Shown here piece after piece: positions 1-9,291 of a stretch of 64,000 nucleotides of DNA. Made by a program: the position numbers and the translations under genes. This DNA is from Extensimonas soli (GTDB lineage Bacteria; Pseudomonadota; Gammaproteobacteria; Burkholderiales; Burkholderiaceae_C). The stretch lies in NCBI RefSeq assembly GCF_029211265.1, contig NZ_JARGEL010000011.1, positions 1 to 64,000 on the forward strand, in the 5' to 3' direction. Position 1 is the first letter of the stretch. The number at the start of each line of letters is the position of its first letter. Below the pieces are notes generated by a model. That model was not told the origin of the DNA, did not search any database, and worked only from the letters and a program-made list of their open reading frames with translations.

Positions 1-447
1 GCTGCAGCGGCGACGACAGGCGGTACCATCAACGTGCGTTACGAGGCACCTGCAGGCGTTTCCGGTAGCGTCACCATGACGGGCATGGCAGCCGGCAGTG
101 CCTTGGCATCGAACGCCATTGCGAGCACGGGCACGGCGATCAGCGCGCTGGACATCTCCACGGTGAATGGCGCCAATACGGCCATCTCGGCCATAGACAC
201 GGCGCTCAACAGCATCAACTCCAGCCGCGCCGCCCTGGGTGCCATTCAGAACCGCTTTTCGACCACGATCGAAAATCTGCAGGCTACCAGTGAAAACCTC
301 ACGGCCTCGCGCAGCCGGATCATGGATGCGGACTTTGCCGCAGAAACAGCCAACCTGAGCCGCTCGCAAGTGCTGCAGCAGGCAGGCACGGCCATGGTGG
401 CCCAGGCCAATCAGTTGCCACAAACGGTGCTCAAGCTGCTGCAGTAA
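1..447 (+). CDS. fliC: Flagellin, C-terminal part (gene begins before the window)
   Basis: This is the 3' end of a flagellin gene, the filament subunit exported by the flagellar type III apparatus. The reading frame is open from base 1 and ends at TAA 445-447, so 148 residues are visible and the N-terminal D0/D1 part is outside the window. The last ~85 residues form the conserved flagellin C-terminal helix, with the motifs [27 protein letters not shown] and the ending [16 protein letters not shown]. The residues before it are Ala/Thr/Gly-rich and correspond to the variable D2/D3 side. It lies upstream of fliD-fliS-fliT in the same orientation, a common flagellar order. The GTG at 34 is not a real start because the frame continues upstream of it. 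Confidence 0.93.
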   Translation, partial: AAAATTGGTINVRYEAPAGVSGSVTMTGMAAGSALASNAIASTGTAISALDISTVNGANTAISAIDTALNSINSSRAALGAIQNRFSTTIENLQATSENLTASRSRIMDADFAAETANLSRSQVLQQAGTAMVAQANQLPQTVLKLLQ

Positions 448-505
448 GCCTGCCATCGAAGAACTGCTGCCAGCGGGCCGGCAAAAGGTCGCCGCGCAAA
501 AGTCC

Positions 506-532
506 TCAAGTCTTCGGCAGGATTGCCGATGA
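506..532 (+). promoter_or_regulatory. Sigma-28 (FliA) type promoter for fliD-fliS-fliT
   Basis: The sequence TCAAGTCT (506-513), an 11-nt spacer, then GCCGATGA (525-532) matches the enterobacterial FliA consensus TAAAGTTT-N11-GCCGATAA at 6/8 and 7/8 positions with the exact spacer. It lies in the 351-bp gap between flagellin and fliD and points toward fliD, giving a leader of about 260 nt. Late flagellar genes such as fliD, fliS and fliT are known FliA targets. The promoter role is inferred from motif and position. Confidence 0.6.
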
Positions 533-631
533 GAAAAAGGCGTGCGCACGAGGTACGGTGATACGAAGCAACCGCTTGCAGCCTGCCGGACATCGAGCGA
601 CGCGAGCGAACAGGCGCCATGGTGCGGTCGT

Positions 632-745
632 TTGCTGTTTTCTGCCGGATGCGCTGCCCTATAGCAGCGCCTGGCAGCTATGAAGGTGCAAGAATCCGGT
701 AAAAAATAGGCTGTTGCGGGGCACTTGCAGTGGGTGCAAGCAAAG
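632..745. repeat. Dispersed repeat, family C, copy between fliC and fliD
   Basis: This stretch aligns by eye with the sequence at about 40800-40880: both share TGCCGGAT, CATAGC/TATAGC, CAAGAA, CGGTAAAAAAT and TTGCGG/CTGCGG blocks in the same order. Related material also lies inside the 5'-nucleotidase gene at 19556-19625. The copy separates the sigma-28 promoter from fliD and would be transcribed as part of the fliD leader. Boundaries are approximate. Confidence 0.55.
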
Positions 746-798
746 CGTTGAAGAGGCTGCCAGGTTCACAATCCAGGGTTCTGAGATTGGAGGTAGAT

Positions 799-2232
799 AT
801 GGGTATTTCGTCAATCGGCATAGGCAGCGGTCTGGACGTCAAGAGCATCATTTCGCAGTTGATGGCGATCGAGCAGCAGCCGATTGCGCAATTGCAGACG
901 CAGGCATCCTCGCTGAATACCAAACTTTCGGCGTTTGGGCAGATCAAGTCGCAAATGGCCAACCTGCAGGACATGGCGCAGAAGCTCGCTGACCAGAGCA
1001 ACTGGAATGCCATGTCCGTCACCAGCAGCAATGCTTCAGCCATCACCGGCACGGCCACGGAGGCAGCAGCAGCTACGTCTTTCAGTGTGGAAGTGAGCCA
1101 GTTGGCACGCGCCCAGGCGGTAGGCTCGGTGGCTTTGCCGTCGGCCAGCCCCGTGGGCGCAGGCAGCTTGCACATTGACTTGGGCAACTGGAGCACTGGA
1201 ACGCCGCCTGTCTTTACTGCCGGTGGCACAGCGGTGGATGTGCAAGTTGGCGCCACGGACACGCCAAGCCAGATAGCCGACAAAATCAACGCTGCAGGTG
1301 CGGGTGTGACGGCGACGGTGCTCAAAGATACCGCGGGCGACCGCTTGCTGCTGCGTTCCAATGCTACCGGGGAGTCTTCGGCATTTCGCATTCAAGCGCT
1401 TGACAGCATGGGAAACCAGATCACCTCTGGAACGGGTCTTGGTCAGCTGGCCTACGATCCCGCCAACGTGGCAACCGGTGGCATGTCGCTTACCCAGACG
1501 GCGCTCAATACCAAAGCCACCATCAATGGTGTGGCGGTTACTTCGCAAAGCAATACGCTGAACGCGGTGGCCGGGTTGACGTTGAGTGTTTCACAGGTGA
1601 CGACTGCACCGGTGGAAATAACCATCCAGCGCGATACCTCGGCTGCCAAAAAGGCTATCAACGATTTTGTGACCTCCTACAATTCGATCAACGCTGCATT
1701 GGCTGAAATGACGCGCTATGACCCTGCCACCAAAACGGCAGGGACTTTGCAGGGAGACTCTACAGCGGTTGGGTTGCAAACGGCGCTGCGACGTTTGCTC
1801 AGCGGCAATGGGCCTGCTGGTACACCGTTGAGGAATTTATCTGATCTTGGGGTGGAATTTCAGTCTGATGGTTCGCTTCAGGTCAATGCAAGCAAACTGG
1901 ATACGGCATTAAAAAAATCGGATGATGTGAAGAATTTTTTCACTGCAGCAGCAGGTGAATCAGCACTAAAAGGTATGGCGTTGCGTATCAAGGATTTTGC
2001 CGATGGTTTGATTGGTGTGAATGGCGCACTAACCAGCCGCACAAATTCCATCCAGTCTGCAATAAATAGAAATTCGAAAGATCAGACAAATTTGCAAGAT
2101 CGTCTCACGCAAACACAGACGCGCCTGCAGGCACAATACAGCCGCCTGGATGCCACAATGGGAAGTCTGACGGCATTGAGTAATTATGTTAATCAACAAG
2201 TGACCTTGTGGAATAAAAATTCCAATAATTGA
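799..2232 (+). CDS. fliD: Flagellar filament cap protein FliD (HAP2)
   Basis: FliD caps the growing filament and helps flagellin subunits fold into place. The 477-residue product opens with MGISSIGIGSGLDVKSIISQ, the usual FliD N-terminus, and has a Q-rich coiled-coil segment after it (about residues 25-75) and a long C-terminal coiled coil (about 430-475) ending in LSNYVNQQVTLWNK. I chose ATG 799 over the in-frame GTG at 730 because GGAGGT sits at 789-794, four bases before it, and because 799 gives the family-typical start. It is followed by fliS after 86 bp. The second half, from about 1900, is more AT-rich than the first. Confidence 0.93.
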   Translation: MGISSIGIGSGLDVKSIISQLMAIEQQPIAQLQTQASSLNTKLSAFGQIKSQMANLQDMAQKLADQSNWNAMSVTSSNASAITGTATEAAAATSFSVEVSQLARAQAVGSVALPSASPVGAGSLHIDLGNWSTGTPPVFTAGGTAVDVQVGATDTPSQIADKINAAGAGVTATVLKDTAGDRLLLRSNATGESSAFRIQALDSMGNQITSGTGLGQLAYDPANVATGGMSLTQTALNTKATINGVAVTSQSNTLNAVAGLTLSVSQVTTAPVEITIQRDTSAAKKAINDFVTSYNSINAALAEMTRYDPATKTAGTLQGDSTAVGLQTALRRLLSGNGPAGTPLRNLSDLGVEFQSDGSLQVNASKLDTALKKSDDVKNFFTAAAGESALKGMALRIKDFADGLIGVNGALTSRTNSIQSAINRNSKDQTNLQDRLTQTQTRLQAQYSRLDATMGSLTALSNYVNQQVTLWNKNSNN

Positions 2233-2318
2233 GCTGTTGAATGTCGCTCTTTTCGCTTTAGTTTTCACTCGGCGTGTCGATAACAAAGGGGAGTGAATAG
2301 CACATGAAGGAGCAGACC

Positions 2319-2741
2319 ATGTTTACCCCCGTGAGTGTTCGTGCCGCATCGGCCTACAGACAAGTGGGCGTTCAATCCAGCGTGGAAGGGGCTACGCCGC
2401 ACATGTTGATCAAGTTGCTGTTTGATGGATTGATGCAATCTTTGAATGCAGCTCGGGGTGCCCTGCAGCGTGGAGATATTGCGGGGAAAGGGCGTCATTT
2501 GAGTCGGGCAATTGGTATTTTGGAGGAAGGCCTGCAAGGGGGCCTCAATATGGAAAAAGGTGGGGAATTGGCAGAGAATCTTGCTGCTCTCTACGATTAT
2601 TGTGCGCGGCGTCTTTTGCAAGCCAGTGCGCACAATGATGAAAAACCAATTGAAGAAGTGGTGCGTTTGCTAGGACCCGTGGCCCAGAGCTGGGAGCAGA
2701 TTGGCAAGAATGCAGCCGCAGGTATGAAGGCGGGGGAATAA
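2319..2741 (+). CDS. fliS: Flagellin export chaperone FliS
   Basis: FliS binds the C-terminal helix of flagellin in the cytoplasm and prevents early polymerisation. The 140-residue product begins MFTPVSVRAASAYRQVGVQ and contains the family core TPHMLIKLLFDGLMQSLNAA, a four-helix bundle. An ATG at 2304 is in frame, but AAGGAG at 2307-2312 sits six bases before ATG 2319 and the MFTP start is usual in this group, so 2319 is preferred. It is followed after three bases by fliT, so the two are likely co-translated. Confidence 0.9.
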   Translation: MFTPVSVRAASAYRQVGVQSSVEGATPHMLIKLLFDGLMQSLNAARGALQRGDIAGKGRHLSRAIGILEEGLQGGLNMEKGGELAENLAALYDYCARRLLQASAHNDEKPIEEVVRLLGPVAQSWEQIGKNAAAGMKAGE

Positions 2742-2744
2742 ATC

Positions 2745-3044
2745 ATGACCACCGCTTTGATCGAATATTACAAGGCCATTGAGGAAAGCAGCCTCAAAAT
2801 GCTGCAGGCTGCGCAATTGCAAGACTGGGAGGGTGTGGCGCGCTACGAGGGCACATGCGCCGTGCTGATCGAGCAGCTGCGCTACAAGGCGCGGAATGAA
2901 ACCCTGCTGCCGGAGCAGCGCAAGCTCAAGTCCGAGATCATGCGCCGCATCCTGCGCAACGACGCCGAGATCCGCCTGCTGGCCGAGCCCTGGCTCGCGC
3001 AGTTCGAGCACCTGTTCGAAGGGCAGCCGATGGCGATGCACTGA
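2745..3044 (+). CDS. fliT: FliT-like flagellar chaperone
   Basis: The 99-residue, mostly helical, acidic protein has the size and place of FliT, which binds FliD and restrains FlhDC in enterobacteria. Sequence conservation in this family is low; the assignment rests on its length, helical heptads (ALIEYYKAIEESSLKML near the start) and its position three bases after fliS and one gene after fliD. It is the last gene before a bidirectional terminator. Whether it also acts on a flagellar master regulator cannot be seen from the sequence. Confidence 0.8.
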   Translation: MTTALIEYYKAIEESSLKMLQAAQLQDWEGVARYEGTCAVLIEQLRYKARNETLLPEQRKLKSEIMRRILRNDAEIRLLAEPWLAQFEHLFEGQPMAMH

Positions 3045-3061
3045 GGCGCGGACCCAGACAC

Positions 3062-3089
3062 AAAAAAACCGCCTTCTGGCGGTTTTTTT
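3062..3089. terminator. Bidirectional intrinsic terminator between fliT and rpsI
   Basis: AAAAAAACCGCC, a TTCT loop, then GGCGGTTTTTTT form a perfect 12-bp stem with a T run in both directions. It lies 18 bp after fliT and 19 bp beyond the end of the oppositely directed rpsI, so it can end both transcripts. Confidence 0.92.
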
Positions 3090-3108
3090 GTGGGTAAAGC
3101 AGACCAGC

Positions 3109-3501
3109 TCAGCGCTTGGAGAACTGCTTGGCGCGGCGGGCGGAGTGCAGGCCGACCTTTTTACGTTCGACTTCACGGGCGTCGCGTGTCACGAAGCCAG
3201 CCTGGCTCAGTGCGGGCTTGAGCGTGGCGTCGTAGTCGATCAGCGCGCGCGTGATGCCGTGGCGCGTGGCGCCGGCCTGGCCGGATTCGCCGCCGCCGTG
3301 CACGTTGACCTGGATGTCGAAGGTTTCGAGATGGTTGGTCAGTGCGAGCGGTTGCTTGGCGATCATGATCGAGGTTTCACGGCCGAAGTAGGACTGGATG
3401 TCCTTGCCGTTGATCGTGATCTTGCCGGAGCCCTTTTTCATGAAGACGCGGGCCACGCTGGACTTGCGGCGGCCGGTGCCATTGTTCCATTCACCAATCA
3501 T
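3109..3501 (-). CDS. rpsI: 30S ribosomal protein S9
   Basis: S9 is a small-subunit ribosomal protein whose C-terminal tail reaches the P site. The 130-residue product has the family features [13 protein letters not shown] near the start, [13 protein letters not shown], and the basic tail ending in KQFSKR, whose last residues contact tRNA. It follows rplM by 12 bp on the minus strand, the universal rplM-rpsI pair, and ends at the terminator shared with fliT. Confidence 0.98.
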   Translation of the reverse strand: MIGEWNNGTGRRKSSVARVFMKKGSGKITINGKDIQSYFGRETSIMIAKQPLALTNHLETFDIQVNVHGGGESGQAGATRHGITRALIDYDATLKPALSQAGFVTRDAREVERKKVGLHSARRAKQFSKR

Positions 3502-3513
3502 TGCAATGGCTCC

Positions 3514-3945
3514 TTAGATTTCCAGCACTTTGGGCTGCTGGGCGGTGTGCGGATGCTCTGCGCCGCCGTACACCTTGAGCTTTTTGATCATGGCGTAACC
3601 GAGCGGGCCCTTGGGCAGCATGCCCTTGACGGCCTTCTCGAGCGCGCGGCCGGGGTGCTTGGCCTGCAGATCGCGGAAGTTGGTGGCTTTGATGCCGCCG
3701 GGGTAGCCGGTGTGGCGGTAGTACATCTTGTCGAGCTGCTTGTTGCCAGTGACTTTGAGCTGGGCAGCGTTGATGACGACGATGTAATCCCCGGTATCGA
3801 TGTGAGGCGTATAAATGGCTTTGTGCTTGCCGCGCAGGCGATGGGCAACTTCGCTGGCTACCCTGCCTAGCACCTTGTCGGTGGCGTCAATCACAAACCA
3901 CTCATGCGTCACCTCAGCGGGTTTGGCGCTGTACGTGGTGGTCAT
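3514..3945 (-). CDS. rplM: 50S ribosomal protein L13
   Basis: L13 is an early-assembly large-subunit protein. Starting at ATG 3945 the product is 143 residues, the usual length, beginning [20 protein letters not shown] and containing the KVLGRVAS and [16 protein letters not shown] blocks and the GMLPKGPLG motif. A longer frame back to 3990 was rejected because it adds 15 residues not seen in the family. It heads the rplM-rpsI operon. Confidence 0.98.
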   Translation of the reverse strand: MTTTYSAKPAEVTHEWFVIDATDKVLGRVASEVAHRLRGKHKAIYTPHIDTGDYIVVINAAQLKVTGNKQLDKMYYRHTGYPGGIKATNFRDLQAKHPGRALEKAVKGMLPKGPLGYAMIKKLKVYGGAEHPHTAQQPKVLEI

Positions 3946-4136
3946 GGGTTTTCTCTTTGAAAAGAAGTGGTTTGGGCGGTCCTTTTCCACGGTCGGTGCT
4001 TTTCTGGTGAAAGCCTCTTAGGTGGGGGGTGAAGGTTGCTCTTTGCGGCACCGCTCTGCATTGCTGCACCGCGATGCGCACTCGTTGCACCCTTCTCATT
4101 TCGCCGCGGGACCGGCCTTGCGCTGCGAAACCGGCG

Positions 4137-4142
4137 ATTATA
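4137..4142 (-). promoter_or_regulatory. -10 element of a probable rplM promoter
   Basis: On the minus strand the perfect hexamer TATAAT lies here, about 190 bp before rplM. No good -35 (TTGACA-like) hexamer is found at 16-18 bp spacing, so the call is tentative. A start here would give rplM a leader of roughly 185 nt, long enough to carry autoregulatory structure. The rest of the 3946-4217 gap shows nothing else that I can name. Confidence 0.4.
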
Positions 4143-4217
4143 TGAAATTGGCGCCTGTTGCGGTGGTTTTGTGTGGTGATTTTTTGTGCAGGCAGCTGCA
4201 CTCGTTACCATTGCGCC

Positions 4218-5105
4218 ATGTTCAGTTACCGCCACGCCTTCCACGCGGGCAACCATGCGGACGTGCTCAAGCACACCGTGTTGATTGCCATGTTGCAGCA
4301 CCTTGCGCAAAAGGACGCTGCGCTCATGGTGCTGGACACCCATGCCGGCGCGGGCCTGTACCGGCTCGACGGCGACTATGCGCGCACCAGCGGCGAGGCC
4401 GCCGATGGCGTCTTGCGCCTGGCGCAGGCGGACGCCGCGGCGCTGGCGCCGGCCCTGCAGGCGTACCTGGAGCTGGTGCGCGCCTTCAACACGGGCACTG
4501 GCGTCAAGGTCTATCCGGGCTCGCCCTTCATCATCCAGCACCTGCTGCGTGCGCAGGACAAGCTCAAGCTGTTCGAGCTGCATCCGAGCGACCTGCGTGC
4601 GCTCACGCGCAACGTGGCACAACTCGAGGCGGGGCGCCAGGTGGCCGTGCTGCACGAGGATGGCTTCGAGGGTGTCAAAAAATTCTTGCCGCCACCGTCG
4701 CGCCGCGCCTTGGTGCTGTGCGATCCCAGCTACGAACTCAAGAGCGATTACGGGCACGTGCAAGACTTGGTGGCGGACGCGCTGCGGCGTTTTTCCACGG
4801 GCACCTACGCCATTTGGCATCCCATCATCGGCCGCCCCGAGGCGCACGATCTGCCGCGCCGCCTCAAAACCCTCGTGACCAAGGCCGGCAAGCCCTGGCT
4901 GCATGCCACGCTCACGGTGAAATCGGCCAAGCTCGGCGCGCCGCTGCTGGGCGCATCACGCCGCCCCGGCCTGCCGGCCAGCGGCATGTTCATCATCAAC
5001 CCACCCTACACGCTCAAGCCCGCTTTGCAGGCGGCGCTGCCGCAACTCGCCCAACTGCTCGCGCAGGACGGGCACGCGGCGCACCAGTTGCTGGTGCAGG
5101 CGTGA
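4218..5105 (+). CDS. rlmJ: 23S rRNA (adenine(2030)-N6)-methyltransferase RlmJ
   Basis: RlmJ methylates A2030 of 23S rRNA using SAM. The 295-residue product starts MFSYRHAFHAGNHADVLKH, the signature N-terminus of the family, then carries the SAM motif LDTHAGAGLY and the catalytic DPSYE (the family's D-P-P-Y position, here with Ser), and the C-terminal IINPPYTL. A 60-base longer frame from 4158 was rejected because the MFSYRHAFHAG start is highly conserved. It is divergent from rplM and convergent with the rlpA-like gene. Confidence 0.93.
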   Translation: MFSYRHAFHAGNHADVLKHTVLIAMLQHLAQKDAALMVLDTHAGAGLYRLDGDYARTSGEAADGVLRLAQADAAALAPALQAYLELVRAFNTGTGVKVYPGSPFIIQHLLRAQDKLKLFELHPSDLRALTRNVAQLEAGRQVAVLHEDGFEGVKKFLPPPSRRALVLCDPSYELKSDYGHVQDLVADALRRFSTGTYAIWHPIIGRPEAHDLPRRLKTLVTKAGKPWLHATLTVKSAKLGAPLLGASRRPGLPASGMFIINPPYTLKPALQAALPQLAQLLAQDGHAAHQLLVQA

Positions 5106-5143
5106 AGTAGGAAATGGGAGGCGGACCTTTTCGCCTATCTTGC

Positions 5144-5764
5144 TCAAGGCGCGCATTCCTTGCGGCCCGGCGCAAGCACCGAGAGCTCCACGGGCTTGAG
5201 GCCCAGGCCGACGATGCCCAGGGCGGTGGCGGCGCCTTTGCTCAGGTCGATCACGCGGCGGGATGAGTAGGCGCTGCGGTCGTTGATGCGCACGACCACG
5301 CTGCGCCCGGTGTCGGGGCTCAGCACGCACACGCGCGTGCCGAAGGGCAGGCTGGGGTGCGCGGCGGTGAGGCCGTGCATGTCATACACCTCGCCGCTGG
5401 CGGTGCGGCGGCGGTGGAACTTGAGGCCGTACCACGAGGCCAGCCCTTTGCGCCGCGCCTGCGGCAGCAGCGAGACGGCGGCTTGCCGGGTGGAGATGTC
5501 GGTGGTCTCGGCGTCGTCGCCCAGTCCTTCGGGCGGCGGTTCGAGCAACAGGGCTTCGCCGCGTGGCGAGAGCACGGCGGGCGCGAACGCTTCGGGCTCG
5601 CGTGCGCTCAGGCCCTCGGCGCGGGCGGGCGTTGCATGCGCCAGGGCGAGCGAAAGCGCCAGCCACCCAGCCGCCGTAGCTGCGACAGCCGCTGCTTTGA
5701 GCCGGCGGTGCGCTGGCGGCGGGCCCTGCACGCCGTGCGCCGTGGCGTGCAGGCCCGTGCGCAT
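5144..5764 (-). CDS. RlpA-like septal/double-psi beta-barrel lipoprotein-type protein
   Basis: RlpA proteins act in the periplasm on denuded peptidoglycan at the septum. The 206-residue product has an N-terminal hydrophobic segment (about residues 22-45), a Pro/Ala-rich linker, then a double-psi beta-barrel domain with GLASWYGLKFHRRRTASGE, LTAAHPSLPFGTRV and the catalytic-type RINDRSAY with its Asp. No lipobox cysteine or C-terminal SPOR domain is seen. The ATG at 5764 overlaps the metF stop by one base (TGATG), which supports this start over the longer frame to 5875. It is the last gene of the ahcY operon, an unexpected partner for the methyl cycle. Confidence 0.85.
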   Translation of the reverse strand: MRTGLHATAHGVQGPPPAHRRLKAAAVAATAAGWLALSLALAHATPARAEGLSAREPEAFAPAVLSPRGEALLLEPPPEGLGDDAETTDISTRQAAVSLLPQARRKGLASWYGLKFHRRRTASGEVYDMHGLTAAHPSLPFGTRVCVLSPDTGRSVVVRINDRSAYSSRRVIDLSKGAATALGIVGLGLKPVELSVLAPGRKECAP

Positions 5765-6663
5765 CAGGCTTGCCTTGTGCCCTGCAGGCGCGCGCAGATC
5801 GCGAGCGTGGCTGCGCTCTGGTTCATGGTGTAAAAGTGCAGCGCCGGTGCGCCGCCGGCGATCAGGCGCTCGCACAGCGCCGCCACCACGTCGAGGCCAA
5901 AGGCTTTGATGCTGGCCGTGTCGTCGCCGAAGGCCTGCAGGCGCAGGCGGATCCAGCGCGGCACTTCGGCGCCGCAGGCGTCGGAAAAGCGCAGCAGCTG
6001 CGCCGCGCCCGTGATGGGCATGATGCCGGGCACGATGGGCACGCGCGCCATGTCGACGCCCAGGCGCTGCACTTCATCGACGAAGCGAAAGTACGCATCG
6101 GCGTTGTAGAAATACTGCGTGATGGCCGAATCGGCGCCGGCGTGCAGCTTGGCCGCAAAGGCTTGCAGGTCGGCCGCCGGCGAGCGTGCCTGCGGGTGCG
6201 TCTCGGGGTAGGCGGCGACTTCGATGTGAAAGTGCCGCCCGGTTTCGGCGCGGATGAATGCGACGAGCTCGCTCGCGTAGTTGAATTCGCCGCCCAGGCC
6301 GTAGCCGCTGGGCAAATCGCCGCGCAGCGCGACCAGGCGCCGCACGCCCATGGCCTGCAGCTCTTGCAGCTGGGCGCGCACCGAGGCGCGCGTGGCGCCT
6401 ATGCACGAAAAATGCGCGGCTGCGGGCACGCCCTCGGCCAGAATTTCGCGCACGGTGGCAAAGCTGCCCTCGTGCGTGGAGCCGCCCGCGCCGTAGGTGA
6501 CCGAGCAGAACTCGGGCGCGAGCGCGGACAGCGCGCGGCGCACGGTGCGCAGCTTTTCCACGCCCTCGGGCGTCTTGGGCGGAAAGAATTCGAAACTCAG
6601 CGGCAGCCGTGCCGACGCTTCATGAGGGGCTTGCTTCATGGGTGGGGGTGGGCGCGCAGTCAC
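5764..6663 (-). CDS. metF: 5,10-methylenetetrahydrofolate reductase MetF
   Basis: MetF reduces 5,10-methylene-THF to 5-methyl-THF, the methyl donor for methionine synthesis, with FAD. The TIM-barrel protein has the N-terminal SFEFFPPKTPEG motif with its catalytic Glu, then VTYGAGGSTHEGSF and ALRGDLPSGYG. Three in-frame starts are possible: GTG 6663 has AAGGAG five bases upstream and is used here (299 aa); ATG 6639 gives 291 aa without a ribosome site; TTG 6678 is unlikely. Any of them overlaps the end of tlyA. Its link to ahcY in one operon behind an SAH riboswitch fits recycling of the methyl cycle. Confidence 0.93.
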   Translation of the reverse strand: MTARPPPPMKQAPHEASARLPLSFEFFPPKTPEGVEKLRTVRRALSALAPEFCSVTYGAGGSTHEGSFATVREILAEGVPAAAHFSCIGATRASVRAQLQELQAMGVRRLVALRGDLPSGYGLGGEFNYASELVAFIRAETGRHFHIEVAAYPETHPQARSPAADLQAFAAKLHAGADSAITQYFYNADAYFRFVDEVQRLGVDMARVPIVPGIMPITGAAQLLRFSDACGAEVPRWIRLRLQAFGDDTASIKAFGLDVVAALCERLIAGGAPALHFYTMNQSAATLAICARLQGTRQA

Positions 6664-7450
6664 GCCCTCTCCTTGCAAAAATGAAAAATTCGCGGTTGCC
6701 GTCGCCGCCTGCGATGGGGCTGGTCAGCCATTGCAAGTTTGCCAGGCCCAGCGCCGTGCAGGCCGCGCGGATGCGCTGCTCGACGAGCGCATAGAGCGCC
6801 GCATCGCGCACGATGCCGCCTTTGCCGATTTGCGCGGGCTGCAGCTCGAACTGCGGCTTGACCAGCATCAGCAGCGCGCCGCCGGGCTTGACGAGCGGCG
6901 CGAGCGCAGGCAGTACCAGCGTGAGCGAGATGAACGACAGGTCGCCCGTGACGAGGTCGAAGCCGGCCCCCGGTTTTTGATCCAATGGGCCGCTAGCGCT
7001 TGCTGGATAAGCGCCAGCAGCTATCAAATCAGCTGCGCTCAGGTGCCGCGCGTTGCATTGCTCCAGGCACTGCACGCGCGCATCGGCGCGCAGGCGCGGG
7101 TGCAGCTGGCCCTGGCCCACATCGACGCCGACCACGCGCGCGGCGCCCTGCTGCAGCAGGCAGTCGGTGAAGCCGCCGGTCGATTGGCCCACGTCCAGGC
7201 ACTGCCAGCCGCGCACGTCCAGCTCCGCGGCGGCGAGCGCGCCTTCGAGCTTGAGCCCGCCGCGCGAGACGTAGCGCGCCTCGGCCGCGTCGAGCAGTTC
7301 GAGCTCGGCATCGGCCGGCAGATCATCGGCCTTGGCGAGCGGCCGCCAGCCCGTGGGCGCGCGCCAGCGCGCACCCGCCGCAATCAGGCGCTGCGCCTGG
7401 CTGCGGCTCGCGGCCAGGCCGCGTTCGACGAGGAGTTGATCGGCACGCAC
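6620..7450 (-). CDS. tlyA: TlyA family rRNA (cytidine-2'-O)-methyltransferase
   Basis: TlyA enzymes 2'-O-methylate cytidines in 16S and 23S rRNA; older annotations call them hemolysin A. The 276-residue product has an N-terminal S4 RNA-binding domain (MRADQLLVERGLAASRSQAQ), the YVSRGGLKLEGAL motif, and an FtsJ-type SAM domain with CLDVGQSTGGFTDCLLQ and the catalytic-region VKPQFEL. Residues about 138-160 (LIAAGAYPASASGPLDQKPG) are encoded by a copy of repeat family A at 6975-7026 and interrupt the normal stretch before FDLVTGDLSFISL. The gene lies between ahcY and metF and overlaps the metF start, so the three are one operon. Confidence 0.9.
   Translation of the reverse strand: MRADQLLVERGLAASRSQAQRLIAAGARWRAPTGWRPLAKADDLPADAELELLDAAEARYVSRGGLKLEGALAAAELDVRGWQCLDVGQSTGGFTDCLLQQGAARVVGVDVGQGQLHPRLRADARVQCLEQCNARHLSAADLIAAGAYPASASGPLDQKPGAGFDLVTGDLSFISLTLVLPALAPLVKPGGALLMLVKPQFELQPAQIGKGGIVRDAALYALVEQRIRAACTALGLANLQWLTSPIAGGDGNREFFIFARRGRDCAPTPTHEASPS
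6975..7026. repeat. Repeat family A, in-frame copy inside tlyA
   Basis: On the minus strand this reads GATAGCTGCTGGCGCTTATC followed by CAGCAAGCGCTAGCGGCC, a quasi-palindrome around GCGCTT/AAGCGC. Near copies lie at 7466-7520, 14236-14290, 40362-40425 and elsewhere. Its length keeps the tlyA frame open. Confidence 0.8.
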
Positions 7451-7465
7451 GGCGTGGATTCTGAA

Positions 7466-7513
7466 TGAAATATGCCTCTAGCGCCCGTCCAGCAAGCGCT
7501 AGCAGCTACTCAA

Positions 7514-7520
<7 letters not shown>
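7466..7520. repeat. Repeat family A, copy between ahcY and tlyA
   Basis: The stretch carries CTAGCGCCCGTCCAGCAAGC and GCTAGCAGCTACTCAATCAA, matching the tlyA, thiL and maeB-upstream copies. It fills almost the whole 63-bp gap between ahcY and tlyA and runs into the last two codons of ahcY. Within the operon transcript it would form a short hairpin between the two cistrons. Confidence 0.75.
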
Positions 7521-8950
<1,430 letters not shown>

Positions 8951-9010
8951 GGTGTGCTCCTGAAAGTCAACACCGGCGCGGGAGCAAAAAACGACTCACC
9001 GCACCGGAAT

Positions 9011-9106
9011 GGTGGATGAGCGTCGTTGCAAAACACGGTTTCCGAGCCTCACGCCCTGGGGCCACCGGCAGGTGACTGGGGCGCTGCAACGCTCCTCGGA
9101 GGTGGC
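9011..9106 (-). promoter_or_regulatory. S-adenosylhomocysteine (SAH) riboswitch in the ahcY leader
   Basis: Read on the minus strand, the leader contains CCGAGGAGCGTTGCAGCG (from about 9100), then GAGGCTCGG pairing back to CCGAG, then GCAACGACGCTCATCCACC, whose ACGACGCTCA part matches the conserved pseudoknot strand pairing with GAGCGTT. This order and these conserved words are those of the SAH riboswitch known upstream of ahcY in many beta- and gammaproteobacteria, where SAH binding raises expression. It ends about 60 nt before the ahcY start. The call is by recall of the consensus, not a covariance model. Confidence 0.9.
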
Positions 9107-9291
9107 GGATTTTATCTCTCCCGTTCGTTTGCAGCGGGCAAACCCGAGGCGGGCACCGCGGGTGCAGTTTTATTCGCACACGCACGCTACGATGGTGCCC
9201 TGTCTGCGTGGTGCGACATCTGGCGTGCGGGGCCTGATCCCCTGCCCGCCGCGTGCCTGGTCTTTTTTGCATTTTTTCTGAGGGACAACCC

